Below are positions 1-10,984 of a stretch of DNA of 64,000 bases, one piece after another. Each line of letters starts with the position of its first letter. The stretch's first letter is position 1. Origin of the DNA: Doryteuthis pealeii (Eukaryota; Mollusca; Cephalopoda; Myopsida; Loliginidae); assembly GCA_023376005.1 (NCBI GenBank), contig CM042163.1:4770961-4834960 (forward strand). The letters run 5' to 3'. The notes beneath the pieces are model-generated. The model was not told the origin of the DNA. It saw only the letters and a program-made list of their open reading frames with translations, and ran no database searches. A program made the position numbers and the translations under genes.

Positions 1-7
1 AGGCACA

Positions 8-239
8 ATTTATTAGAGTACAAGCTCAGTTGGTAGAGCACTGGCCAAGGAATCACAAGGTTCCTGGTTCGATACCAAAATCTCCACCAATTCAGCACAT
101 GAGTAGCACAGATTGGGTAATCTGATCTGTGCGGTAAAATGAGGAGTGATGGGTGTAGTAACCTCTAGCAAACAATCTCCCTGGTCTAGCCATAGCAAAA
201 AGGGGATAGACTCCCTCACTGTCTAGTTGATACCGACAA
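8..239 (+). repeat. tRNA-derived SINE, family S1 (near full length)
   Basis: AGCTCAGTTGGTAGAGCA is a good pol III A box and GGTTCGATACC a good B box, spaced as in a tRNA gene, followed by CACATGAGTAGCACAGAT and a body ending near GTCTAGTTGATACCGACAA. The same family recurs at least twelve times in the window on both strands. No tRNA acceptor stem closes the fold, so this is a SINE and not a tRNA gene. Its body is amplified directly downstream. Confidence 0.8.
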
Positions 240-992
240 TGGGCCAACTCAGCACATGAGAAGCACAGATTTGGGTAATCTGATCTGTGCAGTAAAGTGG
301 GGAGCTGATGGTAGGTGTGGACACTTCACCTCAGCAAAACAGTCTCCATAGTCAGCACTAGCAAAAAGGGGATAGACTCCCTCGCTGTTCGACTAATATT
401 GACAATAGGCCAACTCAGCACATGAGAAGCACAGATGGGTAATCTGATCTGTGGCAGTAAAGTGGGGAGCTGATGTAGGTGTGGCACTTCACCTCAGCAA
501 AAAGTCTCCATCTAGTCTAGCACAGCAAAAGGGAATAGACTCCTCGCTGTTCGACTAATATTGACAATAGCAACTCAGCACATGAGAAGCACAGATTGGG
601 TAATCTGATCTGTGCAGTAAAGTGGGGAGCTGACGGTAGGTGTGGCACTTCACCTCAGCAAAAAAAACAGTCTCCATAGTCCTAGCACTAGCAAAAAGGG
701 GATAGACTCCCTCGCTGTTCGACTAATATTGACAATAGGCCAACTCAGCACATGAGAAGCACAGATTTGGTAATCTGATCTGTGCAGTAAAGTGGGGAGC
801 TGATGGTAGTGTGGCACTTCACCTCAGCAAAAACAGTCTCCATAGTCTAGCACTAGCAAAAAGGGGATAGACTCCCTCACTGTTCGACTAATATTGACAT
901 AGGCCACTCAGCACATGAGAAGCACAGATTTGCGGTAATCTGATCTGTGCAGTAAAGGGGGAGCTGACGGTAGGTGTGGCACTTCAAGCTCA
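240..992 (+). repeat. tandem array of the S1 SINE body, five units of about 165 bp
   Basis: Units begin GGCCAACTCAGCACATGAG near 241, 408, 569, 738 and 902, and each runs to GACTAATATTGACAATA. All lack the tRNA head, so the SINE body became a small satellite behind one intact SINE. Units differ mostly by one-base losses in short runs. Confidence 0.85.
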
Positions 993-1317
993 GCAAAAAA
1001 AAAAATATGCATGATTCTTAATGTTGAATAAAAATATAATTAGTATTTGCTAATATTAAACAAATGGAAGAACAATAAATAATTTGTCTGTTCTTTTTTG
1101 ATTCTCCTCGTTTGGTATTTTGATGCTGCTTCCAGCTGAAATATTGGGATAAAAACAACAAAGATGAGATACCTGCCCAAAAGAAATAGTGAATGTAAAA
1201 GCATCTGAGAAATTCAAACAGAAAAAAAGGTTTTCATTCAACAGACTAAATTGTATAAATAACGAGAAAAAAAAAACCCATCTTTTTAATTAAGCAACTC
1301 ATAAAATCATTTCAAGT
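993..1317. other. AT-rich spacer, no recognised feature
   Basis: Low-complexity A/T sequence. A short stretch near 1288-1312 (TTAAGCAACTCATAAAATCA) recurs near 2412-2435, suggesting a diverged local duplication. Nothing coding is seen. Confidence 0.5.
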
Positions 1318-1890
1318 GGTTGGTTGTGTTTTGTTTTACGGTATATCAACCTCGGTGGGTTATTTAATGCCGATAAAGTTTTGAAATAAATCAATTCTTT
1401 AATACAATTTTTTTATAAAATATTTTCTATTAACCCATAGATGGGACCCTAACAGGTACTACCACTCCGGGTCAGAGTGGACCAGGGAGCAATGGTGATG
1501 AAGGGGTGCTCCACATTCCCCAAACCTCCAAAACTGGAACCTCACCATCAGATAGAGTTTACGTCATTCCCAGGACATGTAGACCCTCAGTCAGCCACCT
1601 TCTAGTACCCATATGATAAAAAGGGGTTGGGGCTTGCCATAAGGGCAATAGGGTTGAGAAAATCATATACGGACGGTGACTCAGCCGATTGATCGGAGGG
1701 GGCCTCTCCGACCCCCGTCTAGCCCAAGATAGGGCCAAAGTAGAGTATTGCATGTCTGAACTGCTCATCCACCTGGGCTCTATCCTTAAGCATCACAGGT
1801 CGCCACCCATGCCAACAGGTGGGGAGTCTTACCCCTCTGCAGAGGTAGTCGCTGATTCTAATGCCCCAGCCGACAGGGTGGCATTTCAAG
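1318..1890 (+). repeat. interspersed repeat, family L (long copy)
   Basis: It starts with GGTTGTGTTTTGTTTTACGG, carries the motif that pairs TATATCAACC with GGGTTATTTAATGCC, then ATGGGACCCTAACAGGTACT, and ends in GCCCCAGCCGACAGGG. The same modules occur at 27262-27795, 43862-44280, 46598-46742, 46998-47556 (minus), 48775-49075 and 61436-61795. The 3' half is GC-rich compared with the surroundings. No coding frame persists across copies. Class unknown. Confidence 0.7.
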
Positions 1891-2712
1891 TGGAAAATGT
1901 TACAAATCTGATAGCACATTTATAAAGTTTGATGATGAAAGAGTTATAAGGGAGAAAGAAATTAATGTCCGTCGATACTTCTTGTTAGTTATCTGTCGTA
2001 TTCCTTAGTAGAAAGATTTGTAGTATCAGTTACTCCTTGTGGCCTGTAGTGTTCCTTCAGTCGGCAATAGATTTTAAGACATTTTTATCAACAACATAAT
2101 ATTTTTTATAATTTGTTCATTGGTCAATCCAACTCCTGCTACTTGGGACAGTCTATAAATATAAGTGGTGAATTTTCTACAGTCACCAAGATAGTCCAAC
2201 AGAAAATATCTTCTTTCATATTCAGTTTCTTCAGTGTTCAATGTATCTTTCTTTATTCTCGTTCATTCGTTAATTTTTACATCCAACAAATTATAACATA
2301 CAGAATGTGTAAAAGGCGGTAAAATATCTGTTTTCATATTCACTCTCTTCAAAGTTCAATGTGCCTTTCTTTGCTCTCAACAGATTTACTACATCCAAAA
2401 ATATCTTTTAATTAAGCAGCTCATAAAATCATTTCCAATGGAAAATATCTACTTTCACACACAGACAGTCTGATCCAATTCAATCTATAAAATTAATCAA
2501 GACTTTCCTATATTGACTAATCAAAAAAAAAATAGTCATTTTTTTTTTTCTATACTCAGAGTTGTTGAAACATGGAACAAACTACCTGCATCAGTTGTTA
2601 GCTGCTGAGATACTGCATCCTTTAAAACCTCCATGCTTCCTGAAATTTGCTAACACTATACCTGATATCCCACACTCCATACACACACACATGTATATAT
2701 ATATATACACAG
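1891..2712. other. AT-rich spacer with a local direct duplication
   Basis: AAAATATCTTCTTTCATATT.. near 2202-2260 is repeated with changes near 2322-2382, about 125 bp apart. The interval ends in CA and TA microsatellites at 2680-2710. No gene is seen. Confidence 0.45.
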
Positions 2713-2955
2713 AGCAGTCTCCCATGTCTATACCTTGTTGATGAGACCTAATAGGTCGAAATTACATTCAGGGATTGACATTTTCTCGATTTGTTTAGCC
2801 TTACATTTGAACATATATGCCCACCTAAAAATTCATTAATTATTAACTAATTAATTTTCAAAATTAGGTATGACTTCAATTAAGCACATATCCTCCAAAA
2901 ATTGTCGGCTAAAGCCATATAAAAAAACACAGTGGTTATTTACGTACTCTCATAT
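2713..2955 (+). repeat. family A element, inactive hammerhead copy
   Basis: It retains the end of the tRNA-like head (GAGCAGTCTCCCATG), a hammerhead-like core at 2738-2764 and the family A tail (ATTAATTTTCAAAATTAGGT, AATTGTCGGC). Stem II is GACC/GGUC with loop UAAUA. The invariant C3 is U (UUGAUGA) and a base is missing in stem III, so cleavage is not expected. Ends run into (TA)n on both sides. Confidence 0.75.
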
Positions 2956-2993
2956 ATATATATATATATATATATAATTATATATATATATAT

Positions 2994-3305
2994 GCATGTT
3001 GAATTAAACAAAAGACATATTCCTGTTTAACAATTTTTTCTAGCCAACTTTTTAATATTTGGGCAGAATTTGTGGATTAGTCCACCAAAGTTCATGTCCC
3101 GAGTACTTTCAGCACTTCGAAGTGCGATCATAGGGTGATGTGTTCAGTTTTTCAAATTTTCGAAGTGCCGAAAGTACTCGGGACATGAACTTGGTGGACT
3201 AATCCATGAATTCCACCAAATATTAAAAAGTTGGCAGAAAACTTGAAAAAATCACAATAAAATTGTTAAACAGGAGATGTGTCTTTTGTTTAATTCAACA
3301 TGCAT
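2994..3305. repeat. family H palindrome, about 310 bp
   Basis: The left arm from TGCATGTTGAATTAAAC to GAAGTGC returns as its reverse complement to 3305. The arms contain broken hammerhead cores (GAAAGTACTCGGGAC preserved, CUGAUGA damaged or lost). A working version of the family lies at 34274-34315. A (TA)n tract abuts the left end. Confidence 0.8.
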
Positions 3306-3414
3306 AATAAAAAATGTAAAATGCACAAAACAATACACACACATATATATGTGTGAGGAAAAGGTGGAAGTGAATCCAGCAGTATGTAATTATAAAGAAA
3401 AATGAAAACACACA

Positions 3415-3615
3415 AGTTCATAAATGAGTAATGTTTATTTTGCCTACACTGCAGTGTTTCGATCTGTTTCAATAGATCTTCATCGGCTTTTGTTAGTTTG
3501 AGGATACATTTATTTTTCCTGAAACTAACGAAAGCCCAGATGAAGATTGAAACAGATCGAAACACTGCAGTGTAGGCGAAATAAACATTACTCATTTATG
3601 AACTTGTGTTTTTCA
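3415..3615. repeat. family B palindrome with two degenerate hammerheads
   Basis: Arms centred near 3515 share GTTTCGATCTGTTTCAAT and its complement. Both retain stem II (GAUCU/AGAUC), GAAA, a self-complementary stem III (ACACUGCAGUGU), A17 and the GGC side of stem I. One arm has CAGAUGA and the other lacks the first two core bases, so neither should cleave. An intact relative is at 39707-39753. Confidence 0.75.
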
Positions 3616-4000
3616 ATTTTTACATATATTAAATATATATACATAACTCGTTTTCTTTTTCTTTTTCCTTTACCCCCCCTTCTATTGTAAAAAAAACAGA
3701 TCCCCCCCCCCATACAATGATCTTTTAGGAGGTCTTTCAAAGCATTAATAAAATTCTGTACCACCAAAAAAATTTATATATATATATATGTAAACACACA
3801 CATACATATACATATATACACATACAATCATATACATGTATACACATACAGTCATACACACAACGCCCATGAACCCCTCCCTCACATATATAAGAGCATC
3901 CAAAAAACAAACTACCTCATAGAGGTTCTTCACAACGAATGAACATGCTACTATCAAACACATCGCCTACCCGGATTTTAACAGCATGTTAAACCCACTA
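3616..4000. repeat. microsatellite-rich spacer
   Basis: Contains C-runs (3673-3680, 3703-3712) and mixed (TA)n/(CA)n between 3776 and 3880. No coding signal. Confidence 0.6.
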
Positions 4001-4080
4001 TAACACTTGAACATTTATAACTCTTCTATAATGCTCCCTTTCTAATAATGTATCAACAAATTTCTTCAAATAAGAAATTT

Positions 4081-4116
4081 TCTCCTGAAGATGACCGAAG
4101 GTCAAACTAGTTGAGA
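4081..4116 (+). ncRNA. hammerhead-like core lacking G12 (family D)
   Basis: UCUC/GAGA forms stem I, then CUGAAGA, a stem GACC-GAA-GGUC, AAA in place of GAAA, a stem III ACUAGU and U17. All elements are present except G12, which is either lost or a sequencing deletion. It lies in an AT-rich repeat flanked by (TA)n at 4180-4197. Confidence 0.5.
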
Positions 4117-4438
4117 TTAAACAACAAACAAGAAATATTCCTGATTGTCTTAATAATAATTTTTGTTCACACCTATATATTATATATATATATATATCAG
4201 GACTCATATTCTGTCTCTTCAGAGTTTCCATATGTCTTTCTACAAATGAATTTATCAAAACAGCAGAAAATCAGTCAGTGAAAAAATAAATAAATAAATG
4301 AATAAAAATAAATGAATAAAAATAAACACAACATATAAAAACAAAGTCTGAAATTTTAAGCTGATGTTGCAGTTGGTCAATCGTGAGGGATAATCTCTTC
4401 ATGCCTGAACACTTATTAAGCCAAACTCAGACAATAAT

Positions 4439-4465
4439 CTAGAGAGAGAGAGAGAGAGAGAGAGG
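4439..4465. repeat. (AG)n microsatellite
   Basis: Twelve to thirteen AG units with one ambiguous base (n) at 4468, probably a collapsed simple repeat. Confidence 0.9.
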
Positions 4466-4470
4466 ATNTT

Positions 4471-4832
4471 CATCATCATTGTCGGCACTGTAGTACGGAT
4501 AATCCAGACATATCCACATCGCCAACCTTCCCATCACCTCATTGCACCTTGGGAGGTCTTCTGCACCAACGCAACCAGCCATCCCTCGCATTAAACTGGT
4601 CAATGTAGGTCCTTGCTGGGCGCCCCACACTTGCATGTCCATGTGTGGCTTCCACAGAGAACGTCGTATTATGTGTTCATCCTCGTTCCTCCAGCAGTGT
4701 CCTGCATGCCTCGTCGTCTCAACTGGATAGTTGTGAGATGGGGGCAGGTGACTGTACAGCTGTTTCCTTGTTGGGTGCTGTTTCCACGACTTGTTCAAGA
4801 CTGCCACGCAGCATTCTTGTGCAGCTCCCATC
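4471..4832 (-). pseudogene. non-LTR retrotransposon ORF2 C-terminal tail, frameshifted
   Basis: Minus-strand translation gives LNKSWKQHPTRKQLYSHLPP and HAGHCWRNEDEHIIRRSLW, then shifts frame before the G-R-P-A-R-T-Y-I-D-Q-L block. The same C-terminal module is intact at 26466-26815. It corresponds to the end of reverse-transcriptase polyproteins common in invertebrate LINEs. No RT catalytic domain is present here. Confidence 0.75.
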
Positions 4833-5822
4833 ATAGCTATTCTATAATTATATCAATATAATCTTTTTATTACATATACATCTAACTATAAAATTATAGC
4901 TTACAGCCTCAATGCACGCACGTCCCTCTCCAATATAAAGCACCCCATCATATATTCGATTGTGAAGACATATAAGTTAAATTGGGCTTGGTACTGATAG
5001 TTTCTCACCTATACCTTAACCAGATTGGTTGAAAATTATTGTGAAAATTGTCATTGTCTCACACACGCCAAACTTAATAGCATGGGCTCTATCAATGGTA
5101 TTGAGCACTTCATTTATAAAACTAGAAGTGGCTACCCGCGTCGCCTGTATAGAGGAAAAGAGCGAATAAATCAGTAATAACTTTCAGTTGCGCCCATTAT
5201 TACTAATCCAGAGTTGGATCCCTTGCCTAAATGATCCATAAAGCATCCCCATGTAAAAAAAAAAAAGAAAAGAACTGACTGTGTCTTCATGCTCAGGAAT
5301 TTTTTCCCAATTAAATACATAAAAACACTTTCCAAATTTTGCACAAAAAGCAGCAAGCTTGGTTGATAGAATTATGATAGATGTTATCTTTATAACCATG
5401 ATATGGCAACCACATAATAAAGGAAGAGCTGAAATTGAATGAAGACTCTTGCCTCGCTATAACTCTGAAATCACTTACATGAAATCTGTGTAATATATGC
5501 TCTGGTCATGCTACTGAGTGGAGAGCGAGCTGGATATCGTCCTCTAATGAGTGCATGCGTGTCAGCTATAGCTAAAGCATCCAAATCTCATTAACACGGC
5601 TGTAATAATCTTCATATAATTACTGCTATATTATACAGTCAATGCCATCAGCCCTCACTCAGCCATGTCATCATATGATACTCTGGGTCAGGTCCATGGT
5701 TTCCGTGGCCCCGACAGCATCATTACCACTAACCCAGAGAGCCCCAGCAGTATCTCACGATACCACCAGACTTTGTCGGTTTAATGTCACAATATAGGAC
5801 TGCCATATCCACGTTGATGTGG
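4833..5822. other. spacer with a tRNA-like family P fragment
   Basis: At 5125-5240 ACTAGAAGTGGCTACCCGCG begins a short repeat also found at 40480-40575 and 52138-52200, with a degenerate B box (GAGTTGGATCCC). A minus-strand open frame of about 36 codons ends at a good donor near 5477, but no homology is seen and it was not called as an exon. The rest is unassigned. Confidence 0.4.
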
Positions 5823-6165
5823 TTAGAGCTTTCTCCTGAATCTTTTTAAGTATTTCCTCTTGTCTGGTAGAGAAAGTCCAAGTTTAGACAAAAATGCTGA
5901 GGTTGAGTTGGCAATAAATCCCGACACCGACCTCAATGGAAATAGATCCGTTATCCATCCGTTTCTGACGCATTGTTCACGTAGGTCTTCATATTTTTCC
6001 AACTTCCGCTGATGGGCCCAATCAAGATTTTCTTCAAATGAAACTATCAATTCAACGATAAAAACTTCTTTTGATTAACAGACCAAATGACAATATCAGG
6101 ACGCTGGGCCGTTAAGGTTTTCAGTTGGAAAACGAGCTGATGTTCCAAGTCGCACGCAATGCGCC
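5823..6165 (-). pseudogene. retroelement polyprotein tail with nuclease-like motif, frameshifted
   Basis: One minus-strand frame reads RPDIVIWSVNQKKF, and after a one-base shift a second reads IVELIVSFEENLDWAHQRKL followed by KYEDLREQCVRNGW. RPDIVxW ... VELxVxxEEN..A..RK..KY..L is a recurrent C-terminal pattern of repeated invertebrate retroelement ORFs and resembles a PD-(D/E)xK nuclease core. No catalytic RT block is present, so this is a relic. Confidence 0.6.
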
Positions 6166-6194
6166 AGCTCGTGGAGCCGTCAAATATAGATGAC

Positions 6195-6670
6195 ACTAGT
6201 GGGACCTATGGATATACACACTATGATAATTTAATTATTACAACGTTTGATATGTTTACTTAAGAGCTATTGCAAATAGTTCAATATGTAAAAAGTATAA
6301 TAATCTTGATTTAACTCTCATATTTGTAAAAAAATTTTTCCTTTTTTTCCTCATGTTTGATTGAAACAGATCAGGGTTATTGCTTCTGTGCACTCACCCC
6401 CTCTCTTTCTATCTTTCCCCTACTTCTCTCTTCTATATTTTTTATGCATAACATGTCCTTTTTCTTCCCTTCTTTCTTTATAATAAAAAACAGAATGGTC
6501 CATTATTTAGCTGAGGTGACAACATCATAAGAAATAAGAATTTGGTGGATAAGGAACACCAGAAAATCAAGATTTACATTTTTGCATTCATCTTGGACAA
6601 TTTGGACGGTCTCATTTTTAACCAGAGGTGTTGCAAGATGATAATGGCCGTATAATGAAGGAACACGAAT
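6195..6670 (+). repeat. interspersed repeat, family U
   Basis: The segment is the reverse complement of 52740-53225. Shared blocks include TATGATAATTTAATTATTAC, GGTCCATTATTTAGCTGAGG and GGTGTTGCAAGATGATAA. One end also occurs at 57195-57270 and in its duplicate near 63670-63745. No coding capacity. It ends next to (TA)n. Confidence 0.75.
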
Positions 6671-7010
6671 ATTATGATATATATATATATTATATATTAA
6701 TAATATACCAAGCGTGTTGGTAGATCCTTGCGGAGAGAATAAACCCAGCAGAGAGTTTGATTGTAAAAATATACTACCAAACATCAACCAGGAAGAAAAA
6801 AATTTTTGAAAAAAAGAAAGGACCAAGATATTCGTACCAACAAAAAATAATCTATTGTACAGTATTTGGCCAAAAGAAAAAACAATTTATATGCATATAT
6901 ATGTATTAAGATATATATATATTTATATACCGCTAAGAGAAGCTAATATGTAAAAAGTGCTCGATACCTAAGTAGAGCCAAGTAATAAAGATAATCTAAT
7001 GAGTCAGACG

Positions 7011-7048
7011 AACCTACTATTAGTTTCGCATAAAGCTCTTCAGGGCTA
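7011..7048 (-). ncRNA. hammerhead ribozyme, type I (family E)
   Basis: Read on the minus strand: AGCC, CUGAAGA, stem II GC-UUUAU-GC, GAAA, stem III ACU-AAU-AGU, A17, then GGUU pairing with AGCC (one G.U) as stem I. All core residues match the consensus (position 7 may be any base). Predicted cleavage lies between plus-strand bases 7014 and 7015. Stem II has only two pairs. Confidence 0.7.
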
Positions 7049-7430
7049 AAAATCTGACTAAAGAAGAACAAGGAGCAAGACCAATAAATACTACTAACCA
7101 CAGTAATCATTTAAATTAGCAAAACATACTGACCAATAAAAACACAGAACGCTATAAGTTAATTGTTTAATTAAAAATATTTAATTTCTATATTAACTGA
7201 TTTTTTTTTTTTTTTTTTTTTTAAATTTATATTTTATTTAGAATTTATATATATATATATTATATATAAATGTAAGGTATCAAATGACTGGTAGTAAGGA
7301 TGATTCTAATTGGATCTTCAAAACCTTACTGTATAATCATACTGTATATTCTTGTAGGTGTAAACATATAATTCATACAAGGATTTTATAAAATCCCTAA
7401 AGAGAGCTCAATGTAATTAATAATCAATAA
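7049..7430. other. AT-rich spacer, T-run and (TA)n
   Basis: A run of T at 7201-7222 and (TA)n at 7246-7266. CTGGTAGTAAGGATGATTCTAA near 7290 resembles the head of the family K/I elements at 33395 and 42705. No gene seen. Confidence 0.5.
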
Positions 7431-7433
7431 AAA

Positions 7434-7668
7434 AGTAAAGTCGACGGGGCGCCTAAAGTCGGTATCAGCCAGTCGGCGAGGGAGTCTATCCCCTTTTCAA
7501 TAGCGCTAGACCAAGGAGATTGTTTTTTAGCAATTGAGGTGGAGCGCCACACTTACCATCAGCTCCTTACTTTACCGCACAGTTCCCTGTGCTACTAATA
7601 CGCTGAGTTGGCGAGGACCGGTATCGAACTAGGAACCTTGTGGTTTCTAGCCGAACGCCTACCGACTG
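7434..7668 (-). repeat. SINE S1
   Basis: GCCTAAAGTCGGTATCAGCC at the left end and the complement of the B box (GGTATCGAACTAGGAACC) at the right show a minus-strand S1 copy. The A-box end is damaged (CCTACCGACTGCAATA). Confidence 0.8.
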
Positions 7669-7689
7669 CAATAAATTAGATTAAATACA

Positions 7690-7930
7690 ACGAAATATTT
7701 AACTTTCAAAGAAAATTCTTTGAAAGTTTATATATATATATATTTGGGGGGAATATGTGCTTAATCGAAGTCGTACCTAATTTGAAAGTTAATTAATTAA
7801 TTAATTAGGTGGCATACCTATTCAAATGTAAGGCTAAAAAAATCGAGAAAAATCAATCTTGTATGTATATTTCAGCCTATTGACTCATCAGCAGCAGATA
7901 TATATATATACAACACACACACACACACAC
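7690..7930 (-). repeat. family A element, degenerate hammerhead
   Basis: The family A tail (GTCGTACCTAATTTGAAAG, AATTAATTAATTAGG) is followed on the minus strand by CUGAUGA, a decayed stem II (GUC..GGCU) and GAAA. It ends in (TA)n and (CA)n tracts at 7900-7930. Confidence 0.7.
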
Positions 7931-7931
7931 A

Positions 7932-8215
7932 GTGATGCTGATAGCTTTTTGATTTAGTGCATCCTGGAATGTACATATTTGCTTTGAATGAGTCTCCGGA
8001 AAATTTATGGGTTGCCAATTAAAGCCGTCTAACTCCTACCTTGTAACCTATCCGTGTAATTCATTTCTAAGAAACTATTGAAATGTATTTACAGTTAGCT
8101 TGAAATGATGAGGGAAGAAAAAGAAAAACACTGGGCCACATGGATAAGATTTTACTGTGTCTGTTTAGATTTTTGTGTGTCAGGGACGCAGAACACATAC
8201 CTATCTCTTTCTCTC
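7932..8215. repeat. family T repeat (hAT-like MITE, right end eroded)
   Basis: CAGTGATGCTGATAGCTTTT opens it. The body parallels 32753-33081, including CCTTGTAACCTATCC and ACTATTGAAATGTATTTAC. The second copy shows the matching inverted terminus. Confidence 0.65.
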
Positions 8216-8315
8216 TCTCTATATATTATATAGTGTGTGTATTTAGGCAGCATTTTTTCTTGTAGGATATATGTTAAATAATGCAGCCATTTTCTGTCTG
8301 CAAGTTTTGTCTTTG

Positions 8316-8480
8316 TTTCGTATTGCCGGATTATTTTTGTAAATGGAAAATGGAATAGCCATTGTTGTACGGTTTCAAAATACCCTGAAGATGGCCCACG
8401 ATAGGGCAGAAAGTACTTGGTCTAGTACATATGGCAAATACATCAGTCAATTTTCACCAGATATTACAAAAATAATCCGG

Positions 8481-8495
<15 letters not shown>
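8316..8495 (+). repeat. family F element with 20-bp inverted ends
   Basis: TATTGCCGGATTATTTTTGT at 8320-8339 returns inverted as ACAAAAATAATCCGGCAATA near 8465-8484. Between them lies a hammerhead (8382-8421). (TA)n follows immediately. No coding capacity. Confidence 0.75.
8382..8421 (+). ncRNA. hammerhead ribozyme, type I (family F)
   Basis: ACC, CUGAAGA, stem II GCCC/GGGC closed by a U-A pair with one bulged G, GAAA, stem III AG-UA-CU, U17, then GGU pairing with ACC. Predicted cleavage after 8418. Stem I is short. Confidence 0.6.
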
Positions 8496-8518
<23 letters not shown>

Positions 8519-9335
8519 TTGAATCAACAATATTTGGATGACGACTGAATGTTTCGTTATAAGACCAACACACCACACACCGCAGTGTTTGTCATTTGTA
8601 GATACACAGTGTTATTCAAAATGACAAATATTCATTTACCCTTTCCAAAATTTCCATTTCATTTCAAAAAACACAGTTGGGTTGGTGATGATAACTTTTT
8701 AGAAAACTTATGTTACCAATTGGTGACATGAAAGGTCGTTATCTCAAATAGATAAGATAAGTGTTTTTTGATTCATAGTCAAATGTTATTTTGGGTTTCG
8801 ACATGAAGTGTTTTGGTATTTTGATTTTTTCTTTTAGATCCGCACTTTAGTAGGACAAGGCAATAACAGATTGAGATCCAGGGCGTGAGTGGGTGGATTG
8901 AGGATGGCGATAAGTGCGGAGATTTTCACATGGTTATAAAAAATGGACAGATCAATGAAATTTAAAAATGATCAAACGGGGGGTGGGGGGGAGGGGGGGG
9001 TGATGTGCCTGTCATCACCACACCAGCATTCAGCTTGATTATTTATTTCATGGAAAATGATCTCGATGAAAGGGGTCAATCACAAGTGCAGATATCAGCC
9101 ACACACACACACACACACACACCACACACACACACACACCACTGTATTTTTTTTTTGGGGGGTTTCTGAAATTATCCCCAAAAGAGACCTCCCTCCCTGC
9201 CAAAATCAGTTTTTGAGGAGATTTTTCATTGATTAACTTTTAATCTCAGTCTATTGAGATTTGAAACAATCTTCAAATCATCGTAGTCCGCATTGCTTTA
9301 CAGCCCGTAACAAATAAAATAAGTTTGGTTTGGTT
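8496..9335. other. unassigned spacer with G-run and (CA)n
   Basis: G-rich run at 8980-9001 and (CA)n at 9101-9140. No repeat family or coding signal was recognised. Confidence 0.5.
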
Positions 9336-9339
9336 GTAT

Positions 9340-9865
9340 TGCTTTTAATGGCATATCAAATATATTTTATTAATCCAAAGCCATCCATCCTTGTAGAAGA
9401 ACAGTAGTGGTACTATTTCTCTCTGATGAGGGGATTCATATGTTTCCCAACAATTCATAACAATCTCTTGCCAACCATCCCTACCAGTCATTGCCCCCAG
9501 GAGGTTCTCTGTGCAGCATCCAGAATCCAAGCAGACCTATCAATGTAGGTCCTTGCTGGATGCCCACACTGGTGTGCTCATGTGCTGGTTTCCACAAGAG
9601 AACATCAGTTATGAGTTCATCCTTACTTCTTCCATCAATGTCCAGTATGTCTTGTTCATCTTACTTGGATGGTTTGTGCGATAGGGAGCAAGTGGCCCAT
9701 ACAGCTGCTTTCTTGTGGGATGTTGTTTTCACTATTTGTTTTAAGATCAAACACTGTATTCTTGTACAACTCTATCTAGAATTATTCTCTTGGCGTTTTG
9801 TTAGGGTCCAGCCGTACATTAGTACTGATACAACTATGGCTTCAAAGAATAACACAGTTAAGACG
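9340..9865 (-). pseudogene. LINE ORF2 C-terminal fragment, heavily frameshifted
   Basis: The DNA aligns with 26466-26815 and 54915-55100. Minus-strand reading in shifting frames gives the GHC/CR..DELI.DVLLW-like block and ARTYIDRSAWILDAAQRTSW. Further upstream, SHSCISTNVRLDPNKTPRE-type sequence matches the segment before the tail in 54915-55100. Relic only. Confidence 0.6.
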
Positions 9866-9959
9866 GTTCAAATAAACAGGGTAGGAAAGAAAAAAAAAAA
9901 AAAAAAGAAAGAAAGAAAGAGACAAAATCTTTTAAGAATTTAGCAAATTATTTAGTCAA

Positions 9960-10250
9960 AATAACAGGATGAATGAGAACAGGATACCCCCGTGCGCTGA
10001 ATAAAGGGTTAAGTTCAAAGTCCGTGAGGCTCCCGATATGATAAGAAGGTTCCCGACTACGACAAGAAAGTTTCCCGAGTTCGAAAGAAGGTTCCTGAGT
10101 CCCACAAAGAAATACCTGAAGAAGGCCGGAGGGCATATTGGCCGAAATGTTTGTACAGATAACAATGAAGATGAGGACAATAGTCCGAATAAACACAGAT
10201 AATTACTAATCATCAAACTCATCTCAAACATTCAGAGAAATAAAAAAATA
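9960..10250 (+). repeat. SINE family C (head missing)
   Basis: From GAGAACAGGATACCCCCGTG through a run of about 20-bp repeats (TTCCCGA..ACGACAAGAAAG) to CTGAAGAAGGCCGGAGGGCA, GGCCGAAATG and the tail AACAATGAAGATGAGGACAA. The CTGAAGA...GAAA motif resembles a hammerhead core, but flanks do not form stem I, so no ribozyme is called. Full copies with a tRNA-like head are at 10985-11425 and 12585-12902. Confidence 0.75.
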
Positions 10251-10257
10251 AAAAATT

Positions 10258-10640
10258 GGCTGACCACTTAAGCAATAGCAGGTACTATAAGCAATATATC
10301 CTTTGTTTATCACTCTCAACTGAAACTGACATGTTATATATATTTACTCAACCCCCTCCACATGAGTAGGAAGTGACACAAGGTCAATTTCTTAAGTGGA
10401 GTTTAACAAGTTTGAATTCAGAGTTGTCCTTCTCCTAGACTGGTTATCTAGCAAAGGTTACAGCCTAGTCTGCCCTACTATTTACCAATAGCTGGAGGAG
10501 CAGTTTAGATACATACCTTTCTGAAGGGTATTAGCAATATATGAAATGTAAACAGCCTCGCCTAGGATTTGAACTCAGGTTGACAAGTCCATTTCCTATG
10601 ACTTTAACAATAATGCCACACACCTCCAGCTGATTTGGTA
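10258..10640 (-). repeat. satellite fragment followed by SINE S2
   Basis: 10258-10305 matches the unit start of the 150-bp satellite at 11636 (TGGCTGACCACTTAAGCAA). From about 10335 a minus-strand S2 SINE runs to 10640: tail CAAGGTCAATTTCTTAAG, then AGGATTTGAACTCAGG (B-box complement) and TCCATTTCCTATGACTTTAA. Confidence 0.75.
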
Positions 10641-10984
10641 TAATGTGCACCCCTAATTTCAGATGAAACGGTCAAGGAAAACAAAAAAAAAAACAACAAA
10701 AAAAAAATAACAGTTCTCTTATACACAGGACAGTATTTTCCATCCGAGATGAAATTTTGTCAGAATGAGAAACGAGACAAATAGGAATTTTTTGAAGAAA
10801 GAAAAAAAAAGTGCATGATATTAAAAGCAACTAGCCTACTAAGCTGCATATTTAATTATAATGCTATTATGTATGGGAGAGGGAACACCAAAGAAATTGT
10901 GCAACAACAACAACAACAGCATAGAAGTGTGGGAAGGTGATTAGAATGAAATGTGATGAGAAAATTGACAAAAAAAACAAACAA

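Noticed and set aside
8..70. Possible functional tRNA gene
   Set aside because: A and B boxes are good, but no acceptor stem closes and the sequence is a member of SINE S1 with many copies.
5440..5560. Minus-strand exon ending at GTAAGTG (DLDALAIADTHALIRGRYPA frame)
   Set aside because: The donor is good and about 36 codons are open, but there is no homology, no clear acceptor and it borders repeat fragments.
9491..9943. 150-codon plus-strand ORF
   Set aside because: It is the antisense shadow of a decayed LINE tail and ends in a poly-lysine A-run.
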